From Pseudomonadota bacterium (GTDB lineage Bacteria > Pseudomonadota > Gammaproteobacteria > GCA-001735895), in NCBI GenBank assembly GCA_022566015.1, contig JADFJT010000016.1, forward strand, positions 1 to 38,775: a stretch of 38,775 nt of DNA, written 5' to 3'. How positions within the stretch are numbered: the first letter of the stretch is position 1; every line of letters begins with the position of its first letter. Both the position numbers and the translations under genes were made by a program. Below the pieces are notes generated by a model. It worked only from the letters and a program-made list of their open reading frames with translations. It did not search any database and was not told the origin of the DNA. Shown here piece after piece: positions 8,153 to 16,245 of this stretch.

Positions 8153-10429
8153 ATGGCAAAGCTGGATAAATTTTTATTTAATCGGGTACTCAAGCAGTTT
8201 CTCGAATGCAAAGACCTCGATGGTAATAAGGGTCTAGGGCTTACCGAGAAAATCCGAAATCTGACTAAAGATAACCTCGACAAGGTTCTCGAAACCATCA
8301 ATCGGGTGAATGAGCCGCACAAAGAAGTACTAAAAGACATCTGTGGCGAAATTGCCGAGGCATCTGCATTATTTAGATGCCTTCGAGATACCGATGTTTC
8401 CGCTACGGAAATAATCGACATCCTCGGGTCACAGAAACACTCGTTAAAGCCAGAAGATATTATTAATCATTCCCTGAATCTGGATACAGAATTCGCGATA
8501 CAGCTATTAAAACTGGTCGAAAATACGAAATTACCGATCGATTTGTCGAAACTAAGCTTGCAGACCGACAAAATTGATAATCCAGAGTTCAAAACAATCT
8601 TACTGCGTTATTTTAGTACCGTGAAACAGCCGAAAATTGCAATCATATTGACAAGATTTCTGACTGACTCTAATAAGGTTGTAGTGCTGGAGGCGCTACA
8701 GGCATTAGACCGATTATCAGTCATTTTTGACGCATCAATAATTTTGCCCTTCATGGAATTCATGTCTGGCGCCGAGCAGAAACTTATCTTTTCGATAATC
8801 GACAAGCAGGCCGATGCAAATTTAGTCCCGCATTTATCGCCATATTTGACCGGGAAATCATCTGACAGAAATGACTTGTTCGCCAGAATTATTGCCCGGG
8901 TTACCGATAAAGAGAATTTCGAGAAATTATTAACACTCCTTAAAATCGGAGACCAGCTGACGCAACAACATACAATCGCCAGCTTGCAAAAATTTTCCAC
9001 CGATAACCTGTCCGAAGTAGCGAGGGAACTATCCGATCATAAACAGAAATTCATTCGCAATAGCGCACAACAGCTAGTAATCAATTTACTGAGTAACAAG
9101 GATATCGAAAAGATCGGTGAATTTGCCTTGAGTGATAACTGGCAGGCCCGGGATCGTGCCGTTCAGACACTAGCCAAATCGTCAAACCGGGCATCTATTT
9201 CGATATTGAAAAACGTGGTCGATATGTGGCCCGATACTTCGGTACTGGTCTTGAGGGCAATTAAACAACTGGGCTTCAGTAAAGGGCTGGAGATTGCCTT
9301 CGACTGTCTAAAAAGTCAGGAAGCAAACGTCCAGCGAACTGCGCTGGAAACCATAGATAGCTTAACCACTAAAAAACATGCCAATAGCATTCGCGACACA
9401 ATTCTCTGGAATATTCCTGGCTTGACTCAGGAATTAAAGGGCTATGCCAGGCAGCTGATCGAACAAATAACCCGGGACTATGATTTATCAGTGCAAGAAA
9501 TTGACAATAAGTCAACCGATAACAGTGGATTTGTCGATATCCCTGAGATGCAGAATGTTAATCGTCAGGCGAAAAAATCAGCGCTGGATAATCTGAAGCC
9601 AGGCTCGGTGTGGATGAACCGATATCACATCAAAAAAGAAATCGGCCGTGGCGCGATGGGTCGGGTGATGCTGGTCGAAGATAAAATGGTCGACGAGTCA
9701 CTGGCCCTGAAGTTCATGCTGCCAGAGCTTACTATAGACAAGGAGACCACCGAACGCTTCAAGCGAGAAGTGAAATATGCCCGAAAAGTGGGGCATCGCA
9801 ATGTCATTCGAGTGCACGATCTGTTACTTCAGGACAGTATTTGTGCCATTTCGATGGAATATTTTAAAAGTCGGGGTTTGAAAGAAATTCTCGACGAACG
9901 CATATTTTTTGACACCCGCGATGGACTCCAAATACTCTATCAGATCGCCCGTGGCATGGCGGCGGCGCATGAAGAGGCGGTAATACATCGCGATCTCAAA
10001 CCGAGCAATATACTAATCGACGATTCCGGTCATGTGAAAATTGCCGATTTTGGAATTGCGTCGGCAAGCTTTTCCGCTGATTCTGCGCTGACCCAGACAG
10101 GATCCATCATCGGAAGTCCGGGCTACCTGGCACCGGAGCGAGCGCTTGGAAAGGATGCGGATGAGCGCAGTGATATTTACTCATTGGGTATCATTGCCTA
10201 CTACATGTTTACCGGCCAGCTGCCCTATAGAGGAAAACCCCTGGAAGTCCTGGCAAAACATCGTGATGGCAAGGCGGCACCGATCAACGAAGTAAGAAAA
10301 TCAGTTCCTTTTGAAATCGCCCTGTTGGTCAGCAAAATGACTGCGGTTGACCCGGCGGTACGAACGAGTTCCATGGTCGCCGTGCATAATGAGATTGAAG
10401 GGATTCTGGATGCGAATCCTGAGACCTGA
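8153..10429 (+). CDS. Serine/threonine protein kinase with N-terminal HEAT-like repeats
   Basis: A Hanks-type kinase of 758 residues. The C-terminal domain (about 485-750) keeps all key residues: glycine loop G498-RGAM-G503, K520 in ALKFM, the catalytic loop H612-R-D614-LKPSN, D632-F-G634, a Ser/Thr-rich activation segment and LAPE. Residues 1-440 are helical with recurring units such as FLTDSNKVVVLEALQALDRL and DNWQARDRAVQTLAKSS, which read as degenerate HEAT/armadillo repeats. I see no signal peptide, membrane segment or PASTA domain, so it should be a soluble signalling protein. The 150 bases upstream show no strong ribosome site. No phosphatase gene is next to it. Substrates are unknown; the repeats may bind partner proteins. 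Confidence 0.9.
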   Translation: MAKLDKFLFNRVLKQFLECKDLDGNKGLGLTEKIRNLTKDNLDKVLETINRVNEPHKEVLKDICGEIAEASALFRCLRDTDVSATEIIDILGSQKHSLKPEDIINHSLNLDTEFAIQLLKLVENTKLPIDLSKLSLQTDKIDNPEFKTILLRYFSTVKQPKIAIILTRFLTDSNKVVVLEALQALDRLSVIFDASIILPFMEFMSGAEQKLIFSIIDKQADANLVPHLSPYLTGKSSDRNDLFARIIARVTDKENFEKLLTLLKIGDQLTQQHTIASLQKFSTDNLSEVARELSDHKQKFIRNSAQQLVINLLSNKDIEKIGEFALSDNWQARDRAVQTLAKSSNRASISILKNVVDMWPDTSVLVLRAIKQLGFSKGLEIAFDCLKSQEANVQRTALETIDSLTTKKHANSIRDTILWNIPGLTQELKGYARQLIEQITRDYDLSVQEIDNKSTDNSGFVDIPEMQNVNRQAKKSALDNLKPGSVWMNRYHIKKEIGRGAMGRVMLVEDKMVDESLALKFMLPELTIDKETTERFKREVKYARKVGHRNVIRVHDLLLQDSICAISMEYFKSRGLKEILDERIFFDTRDGLQILYQIARGMAAAHEEAVIHRDLKPSNILIDDSGHVKIADFGIASASFSADSALTQTGSIIGSPGYLAPERALGKDADERSDIYSLGIIAYYMFTGQLPYRGKPLEVLAKHRDGKAAPINEVRKSVPFEIALLVSKMTAVDPAVRTSSMVAVHNEIEGILDANPET

Positions 10430-10461
10430 CTTCTTACGCGAGACACGCCGAAATGTGTTAA

Positions 10462-10474
10462 GTCAAGATTTGAC
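10462..10474. repeat. Short GTCAA-GAT-TTGAC hairpin after the kinase gene
   Basis: A 5-bp stem with a 3-base loop is followed by CCTTTGC. It may be a weak terminator for the kinase gene or a fragment of a dispersed repeat. Confidence 0.2.
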
Positions 10475-10511
10475 CCTTTGCTTCAGTAATTTCAGCACTA
10501 ACCTATTTCGA

Positions 10512-10534
10512 TCGCATGTCTAATGCGATATGAT
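10512..10534 (+). promoter_or_regulatory. Inverted repeat next to a -10-like box upstream of the beta-barrel gene
   Basis: TCGCAT (10512-10517) and ATGCGA (10523-10528) form an inverted repeat immediately followed by TATGAT (10529-10534), a good -10 match without a clear -35. The arrangement suits a regulator that overlaps a promoter. The gene starts 125 bases downstream. Confidence 0.25.
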
Positions 10535-10659
10535 AGCCGACAGTGCAGGTTGACGAAAATTGGCACTAACTGTCGAAGGCATGTGCTGGATTCAAAGCAA
10601 CAGGAGCAGCACTTGAAATTATTGCGCCTGATGCAATACCAATACGGAGATTTAACATC

Positions 10660-11172
10660 ATGAAAAAAATAATCGCAGGCATCTTACTCTTAATCATCTC
10701 TTTCACTGCTAATGCCCAGGAAGGGCCGCGCACCTACTGGGCATTGGGTGGGTCGTTATTGACGTTCGATACAAGTGGTACTACCTTTGATCCGATCAAT
10801 GTATTTGGTCGGCTAGGATACGACTTCAATGAAAATATAGGGGTCGGGGTTGAAGGCAGCTTTTCCCTGATAGAAGATGAAATAGGCGGTGTTGACATAA
10901 GCGTTAGCACAACATTCTTTTACCTAAAAGGCAGCATACCCGTAGGAGACGATGCCAAATTGTATGCCATGATCGGCCCGACTAATACAGAAATAACTTT
11001 TAGCTCCGGTGGCATTTCCATATCAGCCGATGACGACGACACCGGTATTGGATTTGGATACGAGAAAACGCTTGAAAATAACCGATCAATCTCTATAGAC
11101 TACATCATCTATAATAACAACTCCGGCGTCGATGTTAACGCCATTAATCTGGGTCTTGTTACCTACTTTTAG
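10660..11172 (+). CDS. Small outer-membrane beta-barrel protein
   Basis: A 170-residue protein with a clean Sec signal peptide (MKK, a hydrophobic core, then TANAQ), cleaved near residue 20. The rest alternates polar and hydrophobic residues in strand-sized units (GRLGYDF, GVGVEGSFSL, TFFYLKGSIPVG, ISIDYIIY) and ends in an aromatic residue (LVTYF). This is typical of 8-stranded OmpA/OmpX-like outer-membrane beta-barrels. GGAG lies about 10 bases before the ATG. It stands alone between the kinase gene and a terminator. No specific ligand can be inferred. Confidence 0.82.
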   Translation: MKKIIAGILLLIISFTANAQEGPRTYWALGGSLLTFDTSGTTFDPINVFGRLGYDFNENIGVGVEGSFSLIEDEIGGVDISVSTTFFYLKGSIPVGDDAKLYAMIGPTNTEITFSSGGISISADDDDTGIGFGYEKTLENNRSISIDYIIYNNNSGVDVNAINLGLVTYF

Positions 11173-11203
11173 TCCTTAACCACGGCTAGTCTCGGAAATA
11201 TAC

Positions 11204-11236
11204 AGGGGTTATTCTCAACAAATTCGAATAACCCCT
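11204..11236 (+). terminator. Rho-independent terminator
   Basis: An 11-bp perfect stem (AGGGGTTATTC at 11204-11214 with its complement at 11226-11236) and an 11-base loop are followed by ATTTCCTTT. It lies between the convergent beta-barrel and MFS genes and can serve the former; on the minus strand the tail is poorer. Confidence 0.8.
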
Positions 11237-11304
11237 ATTTCCTTTAATTGATAAATTTGGACTTTATAAACAGTTTAAATACCACCTGTTTTCCACTCCT
11301 TTTT

Positions 11305-12477
11305 TCACCCCTGCGAAAAAACCGTCTCCATACCCCGATCCGGCACAGCTGGCACCAGTTGCGATAGCAACAATGACATCACTGCAATCGACGCACCGAT
11401 TATGAACACTATCGGTGGTGAGACAATCCATACTATGCCCAATGCGAATGGCAAGATAACAGCGGCGATATGGTTGATCGAAAAAGAAACGCCCGCTGTC
11501 GCGGCGATGTCGGCTGGGTCGGCTATCTTTTTAAGGTAGCTTTTTAGTGCAATCGCCATCGCGAAGAAGATATGGTCAAATATATAAAGCATGGAAGCGA
11601 ATACCGCGCTTTCAGCGATTGCGTAGCCACTGAATATGACGATTAATCCGCAATATTCTAGCGTAAGCGTGCGTTTTTCGCCCCAGTAGCTCACCAGTCG
11701 GCCGATTTTGGGGGCCAGGTAGATCGTCAATACGCCATTGACCAGGAACAGCATCGACATTTCACCGACCGTGAAATGGAATTTCTCCACCATTAAAAAA
11801 CCCGCGAAGACGACGAATATCTGGCGACGCGCACCCGAGAGAAATGTGAGCAAATAATAAAGCCAGTAACGCTTTCTTAAGATTATTTTTTTGTGCTGCT
11901 CGGATTCGCCTTTGAAATGCGGAAATTTCAAAATCATCACAAGCGCAATTGCGACGGTCAATGCGCCACCTAGAACATAAACCAGCTGATAACCCAGATC
12001 GAACAAGTCGATCAGGCAGTAAATCGCGGCGAAAACAATCAGGCCGGTAAATGACCCGACTGCGATTTGTTTGCCCATCACGACGGGTAATCGCTCCCTG
12101 CTGATTAACTGAAGGGTCAGCGACTGGTGTATGGTTTCGGCATAGTGATACCCCATCGACATTAATACCGTGGTGAAGTACAGACCCATGATCGACGGCA
12201 GGTAACCCGTGATTGCGGTGCCTATACCCAGTGCCAGCAAGGCCAGGAATGCAACGGTTTGTTCGCGCATTATCAGCAGAAGAAATATGACGCCGAAGGC
12301 GATAAATCCGGGTATTTCACGCAGGCTTTGTAAAATACCTATCTCGATACCGGTAAATCCAACCTGTTCGATCGCGAAGTTATTGATCAGTGCCTGCCAG
12401 GTCGCAAATGATAGCGGTACTGCGGCTGAAAACAGATAGAGTAGAATTTCTGGGCGTTGAAAATGTTGTTTGAACAT
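11305..12477 (-). CDS. Major facilitator superfamily transporter
   Basis: An integral inner-membrane protein with about 12 predicted helices, for example LYLFSAAVPLSFATWQALI, IAFGVIFLLLI, AFLALLALGIGTAITGYL and a last pair near VILPFALGIVWIV and IVFIIGASIAVMSLLL. Helices fall into two halves around a basic loop (KFPHFKGESEQHKKIILRKR). The ATG at 12477 (MFKQHFQRPEI) is preferred; a TTG at 12504 would add nine residues. No close homologue with known substrate is recognised. It is divergent from the LysE-type gene. Confidence 0.8.
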   Translation of the reverse strand: MFKQHFQRPEILLYLFSAAVPLSFATWQALINNFAIEQVGFTGIEIGILQSLREIPGFIAFGVIFLLLIMREQTVAFLALLALGIGTAITGYLPSIMGLYFTTVLMSMGYHYAETIHQSLTLQLISRERLPVVMGKQIAVGSFTGLIVFAAIYCLIDLFDLGYQLVYVLGGALTVAIALVMILKFPHFKGESEQHKKIILRKRYWLYYLLTFLSGARRQIFVVFAGFLMVEKFHFTVGEMSMLFLVNGVLTIYLAPKIGRLVSYWGEKRTLTLEYCGLIVIFSGYAIAESAVFASMLYIFDHIFFAMAIALKSYLKKIADPADIAATAGVSFSINHIAAVILPFALGIVWIVSPPIVFIIGASIAVMSLLLSQLVPAVPDRGMETVFSQG

Positions 12478-12677
12478 CGGGATTTGAATAATATCGGATT
12501 CCAATCTACCAATGAGTATTACAGAATTGCTCGTGCAAGTCGTCGTAAAATTATTAAAGTTAGAATTCTGATTATTGATCCGCTTTACCCAGATCGACCA
12601 GCTTGTTTCCTTAAACTTTGCCGATCCGCGATCGAGCTACGGGATGAGGATTACTCCAGGTACGATACTATATCGGC

Positions 12678-13279
12678 ATGGATACATTCATTTACGGTTT
12701 TTCACTCGGCTTTTCCCTGATCCTAGCGATCGGTGCACAAAACGCATTTGTGCTGAAACAGGGCTTGAAAGGTGAGTACGTATTTCTGGTTAGTCTGATT
12801 TGTGCATTGTCAGACGCGCTATTAATATTGATCGGGGTCAGCGGTTTTCATCTGCTGGTTTTAAGTTTCCCCGAGCTGGTATCTATTGCACGTATGGCGG
12901 GGCGATTTTTCTTTTCGTGTATGGCTTTTACAGTTTCCGTACAGCCTGGCAATCAAAGCACGCACTAGTACCAAGTGAAATCAAAGGCGGCAGCTGGATT
13001 AACGCGGCACTCACTTGCCTGGCCTTTACCTGGCTGAACCCGCATGTTTACCTCGATACTGTCGTGTTGCTGGGATCGGTATCTTCTCAATTCCCAGATG
13101 AAATTGAATATTTCGCGTCAGGTGCAACCAGCGCATCGTTTGTATTCTTTTTTTCGCTCGGCTATGGCGCAAAGTTTCTGCGGCCGGTTTTCGCGCGTCC
13201 ACGATCCTGGCAAATTCTGGAGATTTTAGTCGGCATTATTATGTGGACCATCGCCGTGAAACTTGTATTCATCGATTAG
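12678..13279 (+). pseudogene. LysE/ArgO-type amino acid exporter, frameshifted
   Basis: The first part (from ATG 12678) reads MDTFIYGFSLGFSLILAIGAQNAFVLKQG, the classic N terminus of LysE/ArgO basic amino acid exporters including the GAQNAF motif. After IAR at about 12893 the frame turns out of register. The frame one base back continues as YGGAIFLFVYGFYSFRTAW, then TCLAFTWLNPHVYLDTV and four more hydrophobic stretches to the stop at 13277-13279. Together the two parts give a normal-length protein of about 200 residues, so one missing base near 12893 explains the break. It is either a recent pseudogene or a sequencing error. Programmed slippage at the T-run 12906-12910 is less likely. Confidence 0.82.
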
Positions 13280-13319
13280 CCAATATACATTTCACACCGT
13301 AACTTACACGAGAAAAATT

Positions 13320-14087
13320 ATGCGTTTAAAAGACAAGGTTGCCGTTGTTACCGGTGCCAGTAACGGTATTGGCCTGGCCATTAGTCAGCGATATATCGCC
13401 GAAGGCGTCAAGGTAGTTATGACCGATATCGATACTGACAAAGGACAAATCGAATCACAGGACTTGAGTAGCAAAGGCGATGTGATATTTGTCCAGTGCG
13501 ATGTCGGCGACAAAGCCAGTGTCGATCAATTATTTTCCAAAGCAGCCGAGCATTTTGGCCGCGTCGATATTGCCGTCGCCAATGCCGCCATATTACGAAC
13601 CGGCGCTTTTGTTGATATCAGCGAAGAGGATTTCGATGCGGTAATTCGGGTTAATTTGAAAGGTGTGTTTTTGACCGGGCAGGCTGCCGCTCGGCAAATG
13701 GTAAAACAAGACCCACAGGGCGGCACAATCATAAATATGTCATCGACCAACCAGGTGTTGGCCATTCCTCAAATTTCCCCTTATGTGATCGCCAAGGGCG
13801 GTGTTGGGCAGTTGACCAAGGTAATGGCGATAAGCCTGGTCGAGCAAAATATTAGGGTCAATGGTATTGGACCCGGCTCGGTAGCGACCGAAATGTTTCT
13901 GAATAATATCGCCACTGATGAAAAAGCACTGGCAGCGGTGATGTCGCGTACACCGATGAAGCGCCCAGCTGAACCGAGCGAAATTGCATCGATTGCGGTT
14001 TTCCTGGCATCTGAGGATTCTTCGTATATTACCGGGCAGACAATTTTTGCCGATGGTGGACGATTGCCGTTGGCCTATACCTGTTGA
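13320..14087 (+). CDS. Short-chain dehydrogenase/reductase
   Basis: A classical SDR of 255 residues that oxidises or reduces an alcohol/ketone with NAD(P). TGASNGIG (11-18) binds the cofactor, D36 after the second strand suggests NAD preference, NAA is at 88-90, and the active site is S141/S142, Y155 and K159 (YVIAK). The C-terminal ITGQTIFADGG is the usual family ending. I chose the ATG at 13320 (MRLKDKVAVV), because the upstream residues of the longer frame are not family-like. It follows the broken exporter by 40 bases. The substrate cannot be told; glucose- or 3-oxoacyl-type SDRs look similar. Confidence 0.9.
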   Translation: MRLKDKVAVVTGASNGIGLAISQRYIAEGVKVVMTDIDTDKGQIESQDLSSKGDVIFVQCDVGDKASVDQLFSKAAEHFGRVDIAVANAAILRTGAFVDISEEDFDAVIRVNLKGVFLTGQAAARQMVKQDPQGGTIINMSSTNQVLAIPQISPYVIAKGGVGQLTKVMAISLVEQNIRVNGIGPGSVATEMFLNNIATDEKALAAVMSRTPMKRPAEPSEIASIAVFLASEDSSYITGQTIFADGGRLPLAYTC

Positions 14088-14111
14088 GCACCGGTCAGGC
14101 TATAGGGTGCT
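14087..14111 (+). terminator. Weak terminator-like hairpin after the SDR gene
   Basis: AGCACC (14087-14092) pairs with GGTGCT (14106-14111) across a 13-base loop, followed by TTCAATAAC. The T tract is poor. Confidence 0.3.
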
Positions 14112-14264
14112 TTCAATAACAATGCGTCTTGGTAACCGGACCAGGTTTGTTGATTCTCAGATTCTTTATTGTTTGAGAGGCAATCTGTTTTGATATTGAC
14201 AACTAAACGACAAATTTATTTGGCTCTTGGAATTATATAATAATGAGTGACAATCTATCTGGCC

Positions 14265-14280
14265 GGTACTGACAAGTTAA
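14265..14280. repeat. Left terminal inverted repeat of the miniature IS6 element
   Basis: Sixteen bases, perfect inverse of 14616-14631. The next base inward and outward both mismatch, so the repeat is exactly 16 bp. Confidence 0.9.
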
Positions 14281-14318
14281 CTTCTCGATCCTGGAAAATT
14301 CCTGCAGATATTGCCCTT

Positions 14319-14591
14319 TTACGCCACCGCACATTTCCAGGACGCAAAGGCACGCAACCGAAATATTCGATAGTGCTTAGCAGAAATTAAATGACGCCCC
14401 AGATTAAATAAATTATAAACGGCCGCATGGACATTTAAGAAACGTTGAGCCTGTTGAATCGATTTAAATCGACACCTGCCTCGTTCTCGAACCCTTGTTG
14501 GTTGGTGCGAAAGCTCAGCACGATTATCAGCATATTGAATGAATTCAGGTGGGAATCGGTGGCGCTTGTTTAATGTTTTTGAGCTGCTCAT
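14319..14591 (-). pseudogene. IS6-family transposase remnant with internal deletion
   Basis: From the ATG at 14591 the frame reads MSSSKTLNKRHRFPPEFIQYA, the N terminus of many IS6-family transposases. It then jumps at about 14526-14535 to NRAELSHQPTR, a motif from the C-terminal end after the catalytic DDE core. It goes on through RFKSIQQAQRFLNVHAAVYNLF and NLGRHL, also family-typical, to the stop. About two thirds of the protein is lost, apparently in frame, and all catalytic acidic residues except possibly the last are gone, so it cannot be active. The deletion may have run between short repeats encoding QY. Confidence 0.85.
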
Positions 14592-14615
14592 TCGACAATT
14601 ATCGCCTAACAGCAC

Positions 14616-14631
14616 TTAACTTGTCAGTACC
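14616..14631. repeat. Right terminal inverted repeat of the miniature IS6 element
   Basis: Sixteen-base perfect inverse of the left end, on the transposase-start side of the element. Confidence 0.9.
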
Positions 14632-14635
14632 CATA

Positions 14636-14655
14636 AAAAGGAACCCGCTAGGTTC
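14636..14655 (-). terminator. Hairpin with T tract, minus strand
   Basis: Read on the minus strand, GAACC-TAGCG-GGTTC is followed by CTTTTTATG. The stem is only 5 bp. It sits just outside the IS6 remnant and would stop transcripts running leftward from the ABC operon side, where no minus-strand gene is seen, so it may be a leftover of a lost gene. Confidence 0.35.
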
Positions 14656-14703
14656 AACGAGACCTTTTGTGTAGACTGCGTGCTAAACCGCTACCAGGAA
14701 AAT

Positions 14704-14718
14704 TAATCACGGTGATTA
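14704..14718. promoter_or_regulatory. 15-bp perfect palindrome, candidate operator of the ABC importer operon
   Basis: TAATCAC-G-GTGATTA, 28 bases before the ATG of the first ABC gene. The two 7-bp arms are perfect and typical in size for a dimeric HTH regulator. No regulator gene adjoins it, so the cognate protein is unknown. Confidence 0.4.
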
Positions 14719-14746
14719 CCTTTGCAAAGCCGAACGCCCGAAACCT

Positions 14747-15544
14747 ATGATTCGCGTTGAAAACCTGTCCAAACACTTCGGTGGGTTGAAGGCAGTCAAT
14801 AATACCTCCATTAATATTGCCAAGGGGTCGATTACTGGCCTGATCGGGCCCAATGGCGCTGGCAAGACCACACTTTTTAACACCATAGCAGGACTCTATA
14901 CACCCACCTCTGGTCGTGTTTTTCTCGATGGCGAAGATATTACCGGGTTAAAGCCTCATCAACTGTTTGAAAAAGGATTGTTACGCACCTTTCAGATCGC
15001 GCACGAGTTTTCGCGCATGAGCGTTACTGAAAACCTGATGATGGTACCTGGCCAACAGTCTGGCGAAAATTTGGTGAACGCGCTGTTCCGACGCGCACAG
15101 GTCGAGATAGAAGAACAGGTTATTCACGAAAGAGCGGTGGAAGTGATCGATTTTTTGAACTTAAGTCATATAGCAGACGAACTGGCCGGTAACCTGTCGG
15201 GAGGTCAGAAAAAACTACTGGAACTGGGTCGAACTATGATGGTAGACGCCAAGATCGTATTCCTCGACGAGGTTGGCGCCGGGGTTAACCGTACCCTGTT
15301 GAAAGAAATAGGTAATGCGATCATCAAGCTTAACCAGGAAAAGAATTACACCTTTTGCATGATCGAACATGACATGGAATTTATCGGGCGCATGTGCGAC
15401 CCGGTCATTTGCATGGCCGAGGGCGCCGTGCTGGCCGAGGGCAGCGCCAAAGAGGTTCAAAATAATGAACAAGTGATCGAAGCCTACCTGGGACGAGGTT
15501 TCAAAAACAGAGATTTACCCTCCACAGAGCCGGTACAGCCATGA
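14747..15544 (+). CDS. Branched-chain amino acid-type ABC transporter ATPase (LivG-like)
   Basis: One of two ATPase subunits of a Liv/HAAT-type importer. Walker A is GPNGAGKTT (34-42), the signature LSGGQ is at 150-154, and Walker B ends in D174-E175. The residue after the catalytic Glu is Val (DEVGAGVN) where LivG proteins usually have Pro (DEPxAG). The H-loop histidine is in MIEHDMEF. The C-terminal stretch (VIEAYLGRG) is typical of LivG. It is first of four genes joined by ATGA overlaps; no clear Shine-Dalgarno precedes it. The transported solute may be an amino acid, urea or amide and cannot be fixed from sequence. Confidence 0.92.
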   Translation: MIRVENLSKHFGGLKAVNNTSINIAKGSITGLIGPNGAGKTTLFNTIAGLYTPTSGRVFLDGEDITGLKPHQLFEKGLLRTFQIAHEFSRMSVTENLMMVPGQQSGENLVNALFRRAQVEIEEQVIHERAVEVIDFLNLSHIADELAGNLSGGQKKLLELGRTMMVDAKIVFLDEVGAGVNRTLLKEIGNAIIKLNQEKNYTFCMIEHDMEFIGRMCDPVICMAEGAVLAEGSAKEVQNNEQVIEAYLGRGFKNRDLPSTEPVQP

Positions 15545-16245
15545 GCTTTTTAATCGGTGAAAATATGACTGGCGGTTATGGGGGTGCCGATATTATCAGC
15601 GACTGCACAATCGAAGTCGATAAAGGCCAAATTGCGGTCATAGTCGGACCCAACGGCGCGGGAAAATCGACCGTGATGAAAGCGATGCTCGGTATGCTCG
15701 ATCTCAAATCGGGTTCGGTTCGGTTCAAGGGCAAAGATATTACCCACCTGACTACGCAGGATCGCATCGCCGAGGGCATCGCGTTTGTACCTCAGTCCAA
15801 CAACGTATTCGTCAGTATGACGGTTCGCGAAAACCTCGAGATGGGTGCCTTTTTACGCGACGATGACTTCAGCGAAACGATAAACCAGGTATTCGAATTG
15901 TTCCCGGTTCTGGCCGAAAAACAAAACCAGGTGGCGGGCGAGCTTTCCGGCGGTCAACGCCAACAGGTCGCCTTCGGACGCGCTTTAATGTCGCAGCCTC
16001 AGTTATTAATGCTCGATGAACCAACCGCAGGCGTATCGCCAATCGTGATGGATGACCTGTTTGAACGGATTCTCGAGGTGCGACAAACCGGGGTCGCCAT
16101 ATTAATGGTTGAGCAAAATGCCCGCCAGGCGCTAAATATTGCCGATAAGGGTTTCGTGCTGGTTATGGGTGAGAATCGCCATACCGATACCGGGCAGGTG
16201 TTACTTAACGACCCCGAAGTCAGACGATCCTTTCTGGGGGGATGA
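15541..16245 (+). CDS. Branched-chain amino acid-type ABC transporter ATPase (LivF-like)
   Basis: The second ATPase subunit, 234 residues. Walker A is GPNGAGKST (36-44), followed by a Q-loop region with VPQSNNVF, the signature ELSGGQRQQ, Walker B LLMLDEPTAG and the H/switch-region equivalent VEQNARQAL, where LivF proteins carry Gln in place of the LivG histidine. Its ATG overlaps the LivG-like stop (ATGA), so the two subunits are translationally coupled in a 1:1 ratio. Confidence 0.93.
   Translation: MSFLIGENMTGGYGGADIISDCTIEVDKGQIAVIVGPNGAGKSTVMKAMLGMLDLKSGSVRFKGKDITHLTTQDRIAEGIAFVPQSNNVFVSMTVRENLEMGAFLRDDDFSETINQVFELFPVLAEKQNQVAGELSGGQRQQVAFGRALMSQPQLLMLDEPTAGVSPIVMDDLFERILEVRQTGVAILMVEQNARQALNIADKGFVLVMGENRHTDTGQVLLNDPEVRRSFLGG

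Larger units (their letters stand above)
14265..14631. mobile_element. Miniature IS6-family element (internally deleted, both ends intact)
   Basis: Two perfect 16-bp inverted repeats, GGTACTGACAAGTTAA at 14265-14280 and its reverse complement at 14616-14631, bound a 367-bp unit. Their outer bases (GGtACTG) resemble the GGcACTG ends of IS6/IS26 elements. Inside, on the minus strand, is a transposase reading frame joining the N terminus to the C terminus of an IS6-type transposase with the DDE core missing. Full IS6 elements are near 800 bp. No 8-bp target duplication is seen (left flank ATCTGGCC, right flank CATAAAAA). It cannot move by itself; a full-length relative elsewhere in the genome might act on it. 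The surrounding 14088-14746 holds no intact gene. Confidence 0.85.

Noticed and set aside
12900-12915. Programmed -1 frameshifting in the LysE-type gene
   Set aside because: The run TTTTTC is not in a proper X XXY YYZ slippery register, and the family alignment puts the break a little upstream near 12893, so a one-base loss is simpler.
14640-14700. A tRNA-like stretch on the minus strand (GGTAGCGGTTTAGCACGCAG followed by a GGGTTCC end)
   Set aside because: It does not fold into a cloverleaf: no matching acceptor stem and no consistent anticodon and T arms. The 3' part is explained by a short hairpin with a T tract.
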